The notes below the pieces were generated by a model, which saw only the letters and a program-made list of their open reading frames with translations, did no database searches and was not told the DNA's origin. The position numbers were made by a program, and so were the translations under genes. Of a stretch of DNA of 56,745 nt, positions 1 to 6,791 are shown piece after piece. The stretch comes from a virus, in IMG/VR virus record IMGVR_UViG_3300010400_000008, positions 1-56,745 of that record; one strand, 5' to 3'. Every line of letters starts with the position of its first letter. Positions within the stretch are counted from its first letter, which is position 1.

Positions 1-123
1 ACGATCGCCGCCTCCGACGTGGGCGCCTACCCCAAGGCCGCCACGATCGAGATTCTGCCGGGCACGCATGCCACCGACGCGGTCTACCTCTACGCCGCCT
101 GGATCACCTACACCCGCAAGTAG
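1..123. repeat. Terminal direct repeat, left copy
   Basis: These 123 bases are identical to 56623-56745. They encode the last 40 residues and stop codon of the decoration-protein gene that starts at 55777. An exact overlap at both ends of an assembled sequence normally means a circular or circularly permuted molecule, so the unique genome length would be about 56,622 bp. A true short terminal repeat cannot be excluded from sequence alone. Confidence 0.95.
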
Positions 124-234
124 GCCTGCCCCGCATTCCCCGGATGGCCGGCGGGATTGGGCCGCCGGCCATCGCCCCTGACATCACCGACCATCCACCC
201 CACACGCGCGCCCCACGCGCAGGAGTAGACATCC

Positions 235-1428
235 ATGGCTCTGGAATTTCTGGACCTGATCGAGACCGTGCGCGCCAACGACGTGAGCGAGACGCGCCTC
301 TATCGTGGCGAGGGCATCCGTGCCCGGCGCAAGCAGGTCGACACCCGCTACCACGAGAAGTTCGACGAGGCGCTCGCGCTCTACAGCCGCGTGCTGGCCG
401 GCGACCGCTGGGCGGCGCTGACCTTCCAGGAGGCCCTCACCACCTCCGACTTCCCGCTGCTATTCGGCGACATCCTGGACCGCGCGCTCTTGGGCGCCTA
501 CCAGGAAGCCCCCTATACCTGGAATATGATCGCCAAGGCCGGCAGCGTGGCTGACTTCCGCCAGGTCAAGCGCTTCGCGATCGATGGCTCCGAGGCGGTG
601 CTGCCCGAGGTCTTGCAGCAGGCGCCCTACCCTGGGTCATCCCTGTCGGAGACGCGCTATCTCTATAGCGTCAGCAAGCACGGCCGGCGCATCCCGTTCA
701 GCTGGGAAACCATGCTGAACGACGACCTGGACGCGCTCAAAGACATCCCCAACCGCTACGGCAAAGCCGCGCGGCGGAGCGAGGAGAAGTTTGTCACGCA
801 GCTGTTCGCCGGCGCGACCGGCCCCGACGCGACGTTCTTCACCGTCGCGCACGGCAACGTGATCAGCCCCTCGGTCAACAGCGGTGTCAGCGACACCAAC
901 ACGGCCCTGTCGATCGCCGGGCTGCAGGATGCCTTCATTATCCTGGCCAGCCAGGTCGACACCGAGGGTGAGCCGATCGCGATCGACGGTGTCACGCTGG
1001 TCGTGCCGCCGGCGCTGGAGGTCACCGCCCAGAACCTCCTGAACGCGACCGAGATCCTGGTCGGCACGTTCCCGACGACCGGCAGCAATCAGCAGATCCG
1101 CGCGGTCAACTGGCTGGCCAAGCGGGTCAAGCTCGCGGTCAACTACTACCTGCCGATCGTGTCGCCGACCAACGGCAACACCTCCTGGTATCTGTTCGCG
1201 GACCCGAACGCGGGTCGGCCGGCGCTGGAGTTCGGCAAGCTGCGCGGGCACGAGAACCCCGAGATCTTCATCAAGACCCCGAACGCCCAGCGTGTGGGCG
1301 GCGGGATGATCAACCCGCTCGACGGCGACTTCGACACCGACAGCATCGAGTACAAGGTGCGGCACTGCTTTGGCGGCACGACCATGGAAGTGCGCATGGC
1401 CGTGGCCTCCAACGGGACCGGCAACTAG
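235..1428 (+). CDS. Major capsid protein (HK97-fold type)
   Basis: A 397-residue protein placed after portal, protease/scaffold and decoration genes (across the circular junction) and before head-tail connectors, which is the standard major capsid position. The helical charged N-terminus is followed by a central stretch RRIPFSWETMLNDDLDAL and a 'YGKAARRSEEKFV' segment typical of Mu gpT/HK97-like major head proteins. An AGGAG Shine-Dalgarno lies 9-10 bases before the ATG. Family assignment rests on recognisable motifs plus gene order; no cleavage site was assigned. Confidence 0.88.
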   Translation: MALEFLDLIETVRANDVSETRLYRGEGIRARRKQVDTRYHEKFDEALALYSRVLAGDRWAALTFQEALTTSDFPLLFGDILDRALLGAYQEAPYTWNMIAKAGSVADFRQVKRFAIDGSEAVLPEVLQQAPYPGSSLSETRYLYSVSKHGRRIPFSWETMLNDDLDALKDIPNRYGKAARRSEEKFVTQLFAGATGPDATFFTVAHGNVISPSVNSGVSDTNTALSIAGLQDAFIILASQVDTEGEPIAIDGVTLVVPPALEVTAQNLLNATEILVGTFPTTGSNQQIRAVNWLAKRVKLAVNYYLPIVSPTNGNTSWYLFADPNAGRPALEFGKLRGHENPEIFIKTPNAQRVGGGMINPLDGDFDTDSIEYKVRHCFGGTTMEVRMAVASNGTGN

Positions 1429-1628
1429 TGGCCACGCTGCCACCCGCGGTCAACGGCACCGAGCAGCGCCTCGACGCGCTGCTGGTCGAGCTCCGGGCGC
1501 TGCGCCAGGAGATCGCGCAGCGCCCGGCCCCGCCGGCCCCGCCGGCCCCACCCACGCCAGAGACCATCACGCTGCGCGAGCCGATCGCGCGCACACCGCC
1601 CGCGACCGCGAAGCCCAAGAGGCACTAA
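1428..1628 (+). CDS. Small coiled-coil/proline-rich protein
   Basis: Encodes 66 residues from a GTG that shares one base with the capsid stop codon, so translation is probably coupled. The first half is a short amphipathic helix (LDALLVELRALRQEIAQ); the second half is a run of Pro-Ala with a basic tail. The function is not recognised. Its position between capsid and connector suggests a minor head component. Confidence 0.6.
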   Translation: MATLPPAVNGTEQRLDALLVELRALRQEIAQRPAPPAPPAPPTPETITLREPIARTPPATAKPKRH

Positions 1629-1629
1629 C

Positions 1630-2028
1630 GTGGCAGCCACCTACACCCCCGGCTCCGGCAGCAGCGCCGATCGCGTGCGCATGATCGTGCCCGATCGGGA
1701 CACCGACAACGCGATCTTTCAGGACGAGGAGATCGCCGATCTCCTCGTCACCGAGGGCGGCAACGTCAAGCGGGCGGCCGCCCTCGCACTGGAGACCATC
1801 GCCAGTGACGAGGCGCTGGTGCAGAAGGTGATTCGGACCGGGGATGTCCAGACCGATGGCGCCAAGACCGCGCAGGTGCTGCTGACCCGCGCCGCGCGCC
1901 TGCGCGACCAGGCCGACGCCGACGACGAGGCTGAGGAGGGCGGGGCGTTCGATGTGGCCGAGCAGGTCACTGATGTGTTCTCGGCGCGCGAGCGGCTGCG
2001 CAAGCAGGCGCAGCGACTGAGGCTCTGA
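1630..2028 (+). CDS. Head-tail connector (head completion, gp6/gp15-like)
   Basis: A 132-residue protein starting at a GTG two bases after the previous stop. The pattern 'DRVRMIVPDRDTDNAIFQDEEI' then 'LLVTEGGNVKRAAALALE' matches the DNA-packaging/head-completion adaptors found directly after capsid genes in many siphoviruses, which are all-helical ring proteins docking on the portal. The acidic patch DADDEAEEGG precedes a basic C-terminus. Function is inferred from family resemblance and gene order. Confidence 0.65.
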   Translation: MAATYTPGSGSSADRVRMIVPDRDTDNAIFQDEEIADLLVTEGGNVKRAAALALETIASDEALVQKVIRTGDVQTDGAKTAQVLLTRAARLRDQADADDEAEEGGAFDVAEQVTDVFSARERLRKQAQRLRL

Positions 2029-2465
2029 TGGCGCTCTTCCATCCGCGCTGGATCGCCGGCCTGGCCCGGCACGCCGCCCTGATCGGCGTCGGCGGGCGAA
2101 CCTGGACCGCAATCGTGGCCACGGGCGATGGCTACAGCGACGATCGCCGCCTCCGGAGCGACGGCACGCGCACCCTGTTTATTGTGCGCAACCTGGTCGA
2201 CAAGGCGCGCATCAGCGCGGCCCTCACCCCGATCTTTACCGCCGACTGGCTGGCGATTGGCGCGGCCGACCTCGATCTGACCGCCGAGATGACCCTGGTC
2301 AGTGTGAGCACTCCCACGCTGGCCTTCAAAGTGGATGGCACGCCCGCGATCGACCACGGCTATCTGCTGGCGCCGCTCTCTCCCACCGCCGTGCCCGCGC
2401 TGGCAGCGGCCCAGCTCCGCCGCCTGCGCCAGGGCACGCAGCTGGGGACACGACAAGGATTTTAG
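2028..2465 (+). CDS. Probable head-closure/connector protein
   Basis: A 145-residue protein whose ATG overlaps the previous stop by one base (TGATG). The C-terminal two thirds look like alternating beta strands (DWLAIGAADLDLTAEMTLV). In the canonical order the gene after the first adaptor is the head-completion or stopper protein. No diagnostic motif was seen, so this call is positional. Confidence 0.45.
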   Translation: MALFHPRWIAGLARHAALIGVGGRTWTAIVATGDGYSDDRRLRSDGTRTLFIVRNLVDKARISAALTPIFTADWLAIGAADLDLTAEMTLVSVSTPTLAFKVDGTPAIDHGYLLAPLSPTAVPALAAAQLRRLRQGTQLGTRQGF

Positions 2466-2467
2466 CT

Positions 2468-2740
2468 ATGCAGATCACGAGCGGTACCACGCCCACCGTT
2501 GTCTTCCTACTCGTATCGAGTGTGGACGACAAGACCGCTGTCACAGCCGCAACCCCGACCGTCACGCTGAGTAAGAACGGCGGCGCCTTCGCGGCGGCGA
2601 CCAACGCCGTGAGCGAGATCGCCAACGGCTGGTATAAGGTCGCGCTGACCGCGCTCGAAACCGGCACGGTGGGACCGCTGATCGTCCGCGCGACCGCGAC
2701 CGGCGCCGATGAGTGGCGCGATCTCCACCAGGTGGTCTAG
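2468..2740 (+). CDS. Beta-sandwich virion protein (BppU-N-like)
   Basis: A 90-residue protein with the pattern 'PTVTLSKNGGAFAAATNAVSEIANGWYKVALTA' family: a strand, SKNGG turn, then GNGWYKV-type strand, and a final IVRATATGADEW segment. This is common in small beta-sandwich proteins or domains of phage tails and baseplates, for example the N-terminal BppU-like domain. It starts 3 bases after the previous stop. It could decorate the virion; the exact role is unknown. Confidence 0.5.
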   Translation: MQITSGTTPTVVFLLVSSVDDKTAVTAATPTVTLSKNGGAFAAATNAVSEIANGWYKVALTALETGTVGPLIVRATATGADEWRDLHQVV

Positions 2741-2759
2741 GAAAGCAGAAAGCGGAAAG

Positions 2760-3017
2760 ATGAAAGCGGAAACGAGCGAGCCAACCGGCTGGATCTGCCC
2801 GCGCTGTGGACGAGCCAACGCGCCCTGGCGAGCGACGTGCGACTGTGTGGCGACGACGATGCGCCCAGCACCAACCTATCCGATCATGCCGCAGCCAGCC
2901 GTCTGGCCCGACTGGACCTACCGACCACAGCCGTGGTACTGGCCGCCGCTGATCACGGTCTCCACCCAGGGCACGGCCAGCGCCGACCTCAGCACGATAC
3001 GACAGGTGGTGTCATGA
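2760..3017 (+). CDS. Small zinc-ribbon-like protein
   Basis: Encodes 85 residues when started at the ATG at 2760. The sequence carries WICPRCGRANAPWRATCDC, a CxxC...CxC zinc-ribbon-like motif, followed by a Pro/Trp/Tyr-rich segment. The start lies inside a purine-rich GAAAGC-type repeat (2741-2772) resembling the one at 5179-5265. An earlier start at 2709 is possible but would translate the repeat. Its stop overlaps the next start (ATGA). Confidence 0.5.
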   Translation: MKAETSEPTGWICPRCGRANAPWRATCDCVATTMRPAPTYPIMPQPAVWPDWTYRPQPWYWPPLITVSTQGTASADLSTIRQVVS

Positions 3018-3382
3018 CCGAGCCAACCTACACGCCCGCAGATGACATCTATGAACCCTACAGCGATGGCTCAGGCCTGGCGCTCATAGCGCCGGCCGGC
3101 GTGCCGATGCCCTACACACGCGCCGTGATGCTCGGTCTCGTGCCAGAGCAGTGGCACCGCTACGCCGATGGCGTATGGGAAAGCGGGCCGCTGCTGCCGG
3201 GCGAGACCAACGAGGAAGCCATGGCGCGCGTTACCGCCACCCTGCGCGGCGTGGACGTGCCGCCGGGCGACCTGGCGGCCAGCCTGGCGAGCCCTGGCAG
3301 CATCCTGAACGACGAAATCCGCGACACGCAGGGCACGGTTGTCCTGCGGGCGAAGGGCAAACGCCATGCCCCTGACCTATGA
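3014..3382 (+). CDS. Hypothetical virion protein with WHRYxDGVW motif
   Basis: A 122-residue protein starting in an ATGA overlap with the previous gene. Residues 47-60 read WHRYADGVWESGPL, almost the same as WHRYQDGVWSSGPL in the tail hub (9598-12984). The shared peptide suggests a common small fold or recent copying. No family function is recognised. It sits in the head-tail connector region. Confidence 0.55.
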   Translation: MTEPTYTPADDIYEPYSDGSGLALIAPAGVPMPYTRAVMLGLVPEQWHRYADGVWESGPLLPGETNEEAMARVTATLRGVDVPPGDLAASLASPGSILNDEIRDTQGTVVLRAKGKRHAPDL

Positions 3383-3839
3383 CGACACTTCCGCGCTGGC
3401 CGGCATTGATCGCCTGCTCGGCATCATCGACGAGTCGGCGCGCGATGGCCTGGACGACGCCGCGCCGCTGATGGAGACGCATCTGGCGGATACCCAGGCC
3501 CACGGCGATCGCAGCGGCGCCACGCGCGCCAGCTACCGCGCCTATCCCATCGGCCCCGATCGCGACGGGAGTGCTGCGGCCACCTCGGGCTACGCCGCCG
3601 CGGCCGACCATCTCGCGCAATTTAAGGGGCCGCACGCCGGCCACGCGCAGCGCGACGACAGCGGCGTGACACTCGCGCAGGACCAGCGCGGCATCATTCT
3701 GACCGCCTATACGGACTACCAGGACGAGCTGGAGCAGGACAACGCCGGCGCCAGGGCGACGCTCGGGCCGACGTTGCAGCAGGACGCGAGCCAGGCGACC
3801 GCTGCCGTCGCCAGGGCGTCGAAGGCACGGCTGGGCTAG
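3366..3839 (+). CDS. Tail completion/neck protein (HK97 gp10-like)
   Basis: A 157-residue protein from the ATG at 3366, overlapping the previous gene by 17 bases. The 'LAGIDRLLGIIDESARDGLDDA' helix at the N-terminus, followed by repeats of ATRASYRAYP/SGYAAAADH and a polar C-terminus, resembles HK97 gp10-like neck proteins. Its stop TAG lies inside a CTAG that also provides the stop of the convergent reverse-strand gene. Moderate confidence, mainly from synteny. Confidence 0.5.
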   Translation: MPLTYDDTSALAGIDRLLGIIDESARDGLDDAAPLMETHLADTQAHGDRSGATRASYRAYPIGPDRDGSAAATSGYAAAADHLAQFKGPHAGHAQRDDSGVTLAQDQRGIILTAYTDYQDELEQDNAGARATLGPTLQQDASQATAAVARASKARLG

Positions 3840-4426
3840 GGCGCGGGGATGAGGAGCACGTCGCTGCCGAGATGGCGTATGAGATCGCGCGGGGAAGCCT
3901 TTAGCAGCGCGGTGAGTTCGACCTCGTAGTACGGCGACCCTTGCACGACCCCGATGCCGCGCGCCCCCAGGCGCAACAGACGGAGTGGCACCCCATTCTC
4001 GATTGCCTCCTCGTTACGTCCGCCCCGGCTCTGCTGGAGGACTGCCCGCTCGCACGCAACATCCACGAAGCGATCGGGCGGCGTGAGGCGAATGTGGCGA
4101 ACGATACCAACGTCGCCTTCAAACGAGAACTCGCGCGCTACCCGAACCACCGTGTCTGATGGCCCTACCTCCTCTATGCGCAAAAAGCGCGCGTACCCGT
4201 TCTGATCCTCGACCACGCGCCACCCGGTATCAACCCCCACGACCGGCATGGACGGCGGCACGGGATGGAGAACCGAGGGACTCGCCGGCTGCAACGCCAG
4301 CAGCTGCGCGACCAGGTCGCAGGCCTCCAAGAGTCGCGACGGATCGACGCCCTGCCAGCGCTCGGCCTGGACTTCTGCGGCGGCGCGGGTGGTTTCTAGC
4401 CAGGATGGGATGTCAGCGATGTTCAT
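3836..4426 (-). CDS. Reverse-strand moron protein, unknown function
   Basis: A 196-residue protein on the opposite strand in the middle of the structural operon. The N-terminus is helical (PSWLETTRAAAEVQAERW); a middle segment with 'GWRVVEDQNGYARFLRIEEV' looks like a beta-rich domain. It is coupled by ATGA to the gene upstream of it (4423-4737). Strand and position, with its own extended -10 promoter candidate, are typical of a moron that can be expressed independently of late genes. No function is recognised. Confidence 0.65.
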   Translation of the reverse strand: MNIADIPSWLETTRAAAEVQAERWQGVDPSRLLEACDLVAQLLALQPASPSVLHPVPPSMPVVGVDTGWRVVEDQNGYARFLRIEEVGPSDTVVRVAREFSFEGDVGIVRHIRLTPPDRFVDVACERAVLQQSRGGRNEEAIENGVPLRLLRLGARGIGVVQGSPYYEVELTALLKASPRDLIRHLGSDVLLIPAP

Positions 4427-4737
4427 GATGGCTCCTGGACCAGGCGTCTGAAGTATTCCACACGCCTGGCCGTTTCAGCGGCCGATCGTTCATAGATCGG
4501 CGGCTCGCAACAGTCCTCAATGCACGCACCGATCGCGACACAGCGAGCGGCATGCTTGTCGGGGAAGTGAGTCGGGTCGTTGTGGGAGCCCATCTGCCAG
4601 CCTTCACAGTAGGACTCGCCACAGGCGCAGGGGCATGCCTCGCGGCCCATGTGACGCAACGTTTCCAGTGTGACACCGCTGCGCGCGCAGTAGCCCGCCT
4701 CAAAGTCGTCCTTCGTCAGCCCGCTGTTCTGTTCCAT
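4423..4737 (-). CDS. Moron protein, Cys-rich conserved phage family
   Basis: A 104-residue protein beginning MEQNSGLTKDDFEAGYCARSG. This N-terminus and the following ACPCACGESYCEGWQM resemble a small family seen in actinobacterial and other phages (LT..EFEAGYxARSG ... CxCxxxxCxGWQ), probably metal-binding. Further cysteines (ARCVAIGACIEDCCEPP) suggest a second site. It is the first gene of a two-gene reverse-strand unit. Function unknown. Confidence 0.65.
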   Translation of the reverse strand: MEQNSGLTKDDFEAGYCARSGVTLETLRHMGREACPCACGESYCEGWQMGSHNDPTHFPDKHAARCVAIGACIEDCCEPPIYERSAAETARRVEYFRRLVQEPS

Positions 4738-4743
4738 ACCAAA

Positions 4744-4752
4744 AGTGTAGCA
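4744..4752 (-). promoter_or_regulatory. Extended -10 promoter for the moron pair
   Basis: Read on the minus strand this is TGCTACACT, an extended -10 element (TGnTAnnnT) placed 7 bases before the ATG at 4737, with no convincing -35. The transcript would be leaderless or nearly so. The 26-bp gap to the divergent gene at 4764 leaves no other room for a promoter. Confidence 0.35.
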
Positions 4753-4763
4753 CAGGTATTTCG

Positions 4764-5180
4764 ATGGCGCTTTCCCCCGCCGACATTACCGCCTCCTTCT
4801 TCGCAGTCCTGAAGAGCAGTACCGCCGGCGCCGCCGTGCGCGCAGCCCTGGGCGCCCAGGGCGCAAGCGTCATCCCCGCCGACGACCTCAAGACCGCCGG
4901 CCTCGTCTTCCCGCTCGTCGCCCTGCGCGCCGGCCCCATCACCGGCGAGCGCTACCAGCCGCGCGCCTGTTTCTTCACCTGGTGGGTCTACGACGAGGCA
5001 ATCAAGCGCTTCACCCGCATCAATCAGATCTTGCCCCTGATCGAGGCGGCCTACACCGCCCACATCATCGCCTACGGCCGCACCGACCTCGCCGGCGGCA
5101 TCTCGCAGGAGATCCCCGAGGACCGCGCGCTGGGGCGGCCCACCCGATCGATCACCTTCACCTATACCACCCGCCGGTAA
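4764..5180 (+). CDS. Tail terminator / tail completion protein
   Basis: A 138-residue protein immediately before the tail tube gene, the position of the tail terminator (lambda gpU role: caps the tail tube and joins it to the head). The sequence shows an N-terminal helix (ASFFAVLKSSTAGAAVRAAL), beta strands with 'ACFFTWWVYDEA' and a C-terminal SITFTYTTRR strand, compatible with this fold. The assignment is by synteny and secondary-structure pattern. Confidence 0.6.
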   Translation: MALSPADITASFFAVLKSSTAGAAVRAALGAQGASVIPADDLKTAGLVFPLVALRAGPITGERYQPRACFFTWWVYDEAIKRFTRINQILPLIEAAYTAHIIAYGRTDLAGGISQEIPEDRALGRPTRSITFTYTTRR

Positions 5181-5265
5181 AGCGGAAAATCGAAAGCTGA
5201 AAGATGAAAACCTGGCTTTCGATCGCCCCTCGTCTTTCCGTTTTCAGCTTTCAGCTTTCAGCTTG
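5179..5265. repeat. Imperfect inverted repeat of GAAAGC units
   Basis: The gap between the tail terminator and tail tube genes contains 5191-5210 (GAAAGCTGAAAGATGAAAAC-type) and, about 30 bases on, its near-perfect inverted copy at 5240-5259 (GTTTTCAGCTTTCAGCTTTC). A related purine-rich run occurs at 2741-2772. It would form a long hairpin in RNA upstream of the most highly expressed tail gene; it may also be a host-type intergenic repeat. Confidence 0.7.
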
Positions 5266-5276
5266 AGGAGATCCCC

Positions 5277-6077
5277 ATGGCCGACCCCAATTTCTTTGGC
5301 TTCGACGCGACCGACGGCAAGGTGCAGCTGGCCAGCGCGGCCATCAGCTGTACCTTCACCGACACCGGCGATCTCGTCACCGCGAGCGCCCATGGCCTGG
5401 CCAACGGCACCGTTGTCGTGTTCCAGACCAAGGTCACGACCACGGGCCTGACGACGTTTGTCGAGTACTTCGTGATCAGCAGCACGACCAACACCTTCCA
5501 GATCGCCGCAACCTACGGCGGCAGCGCGGTCGCATTGACGACCGATGGCACCGGCACCTACAAGAGCATCGTCGAGGTCGATCTGCTGTTTCTGAATAAG
5601 GCCACGCCCAGCGCGGACAGCAAAGAGTTCACCTATGAGGGCGACGGCCTCACCCGCAAGCGCAAGAAAACCACCGGCTACCAGGTCGTGCTGGCGGCTG
5701 ACTGCCTGACCCAGGACGCGCGCGAAACGATCTACGCCAAGACGCCCATCACGACCGGCCTGCCGGCTGCCTACACCCGCGCGATCTACGAGGGCGACAC
5801 GACCGAGACCAACGGCGTCTCGTGTGGCATCTGGATCGAGGGCACCGCCACCAAGGTGGACGCCACGACCGGCATCGAGAGCCAGGTCACGACGCGGCGC
5901 TGGTGGCCCGTGGGGACACTCAGCTACGACGGCCCACCCGAGCAGCAGACCGCCGACAAGTTCGGCCTCGACCAGTACACCTTCACGGCCTCGAAAACAT
6001 CGGTGGATATCTGCGGCGGCGCGCTGCCCGCGACCATCCCCAGCGGCGGCGTGTTCCAGGTGTTCATGGAGAAGTAG
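5277..6077 (+). CDS. Major tail protein (tail tube) with inserted Ig-like domain
   Basis: A 266-residue protein with an excellent GAGGAG Shine-Dalgarno 7 bases before ATG. The C-terminal half (YEGDGLTRKRKKTTGYQVVL... FGLDQYTFTASKTSVDICGG) looks like a siphovirus tube protein. Residues about 20-95 form a beta-rich module (VTASAHGLANGTVVVF ... EYFVISSTTNTFQIAA) of the type inserted in many phage tail and fibre proteins. It precedes the chaperones and tape measure. High confidence from synteny. Confidence 0.75.
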   Translation: MADPNFFGFDATDGKVQLASAAISCTFTDTGDLVTASAHGLANGTVVVFQTKVTTTGLTTFVEYFVISSTTNTFQIAATYGGSAVALTTDGTGTYKSIVEVDLLFLNKATPSADSKEFTYEGDGLTRKRKKTTGYQVVLAADCLTQDARETIYAKTPITTGLPAAYTRAIYEGDTTETNGVSCGIWIEGTATKVDATTGIESQVTTRRWWPVGTLSYDGPPEQQTADKFGLDQYTFTASKTSVDICGGALPATIPSGGVFQVFMEK

Positions 6078-6097
6078 GCCACCGAACCGACTCGCCG

Positions 6098-6125
6098 GAA
6101 AAGTGGACCAATTGGTCCACTTTTC
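6098..6125. terminator. 28-bp perfect palindrome, terminator or operator
   Basis: Centre TGGACCAATTGGTCCA with flanking A4/T4 tracts, in the gap between tail tube and chaperone genes; a half site TTGGTCCACTTT follows at 6131-6142. As RNA it gives an 11-bp stem, AATT loop and T4 tail, so it can act as a weak bidirectional terminator reducing expression after the tail tube gene. Close copies sit at 36497-36520 and 43464-43487, so a protein-binding role is equally possible. Confidence 0.55.
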
Positions 6126-6190
6126 GGCCCTTGGTCCACTTTCCCCCCCCGCTTGACACTTCACTTGACATCACCCCAATGGAGGCCCCT

Positions 6191-6634
6191 ATGGCGCTAC
6201 GCAAAGAGTTTCTCCTCGCCAACGGCACGCCAGCCGTGTTCGAGATGCCCGATATGCTGGCCCTCATCAGCGGCAATGTCGACATCCCCAACAGCGCGCT
6301 GGCCGATGTCCTCGATCTCGCGCTGGGCGGATCGTTCGCAGCCGACGCGGATGAGCAGCTGGCCGGCAACAAGCGCTACGTCCGTGCGGTCTACGAGCTC
6401 GCAGCGCTCTGCCTCGTGACACCGAAGGTCTATATCCCACGCGGCAAGAAGGTGCGCCCGCTACGCGAGGGCGAGATCGGCACGCAGGATCTGGCCTGGG
6501 CGGAGGTGGTGACGCTGTACAACTGGTTTCGCTACGGCGTTCCCGCAAGCCTACCCGCTGCCGCGCCTCTCCAGCCTGGAGTCGGTGACGCAACTGCACC
6601 AGCTGGCGACGACCTACCACACGACGCCGAGTAG
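6191..6634 (+). CDS. Tail assembly chaperone (G)
   Basis: A 147-residue protein starting MALRKEFLLANG after a GGAGG. Located between tail tube and tape measure, it has the length and acidic/helical character of the first tail assembly chaperone. In the frame +1 relative to it, an open frame (6513-6785) continues with sensible protein sequence, so a fraction of ribosomes is probably shifted to make a G-T fusion. The unshifted C-terminus is Pro/Ala-rich and looks disposable. Confidence 0.7.
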   Translation: MALRKEFLLANGTPAVFEMPDMLALISGNVDIPNSALADVLDLALGGSFAADADEQLAGNKRYVRAVYELAALCLVTPKVYIPRGKKVRPLREGEIGTQDLAWAEVVTLYNWFRYGVPASLPAAAPLQPGVGDATAPAGDDLPHDAE

Positions 6635-6785
6635 CTACGCCGGCCTCAGTGGCGTGCAGGCGCTCCTCTTCGACGCTGCGGTGCAGGCGGCTCACATCCT
6701 GACCGTACCTGCCAGCCCGGCCGTAGCGAGCGCCAAGCCGCACCGACCACCCTGGGACCCCCGCGCACCGATCGAGATGGGATAG
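6585..6785 (+). CDS. Tail assembly chaperone T part, made by frameshift
   Basis: The frame is open from 6513 to the stop at 6785; the listed start is the first GTG, but expression is more likely by +1 slippage from the G gene. In the G frame the codons GTT CCC GCA (6539-6547) and CTA CCC GCT (6551-6559) allow tRNA-Pro to slip from CCC to CCG; after the shift the protein reads QAYPLPRLSSLESVTQLHQL. The fusion would be about 197 residues. Programmed shifts at this position are a known feature of siphoviruses. Confidence 0.55.
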   Translation: MTQLHQLATTYHTTPSSYAGLSGVQALLFDAAVQAAHILTVPASPAVASAKPHRPPWDPRAPIEMG

Positions 6786-6791
6786 AGCGCT

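Noticed and set aside
637-1443. A 268-residue reverse-strand open frame opposite the capsid gene
   Set aside because: Composition is repetitive Arg/Val/Asp with no ribosome site; the capsid frame is clearly the coding one.
6153-6190. Promoter before the tail chaperone gene from two TTGACA boxes
   Set aside because: Two TTGACA-like -35 boxes are present but no -10 element at 16-18 bases from either.
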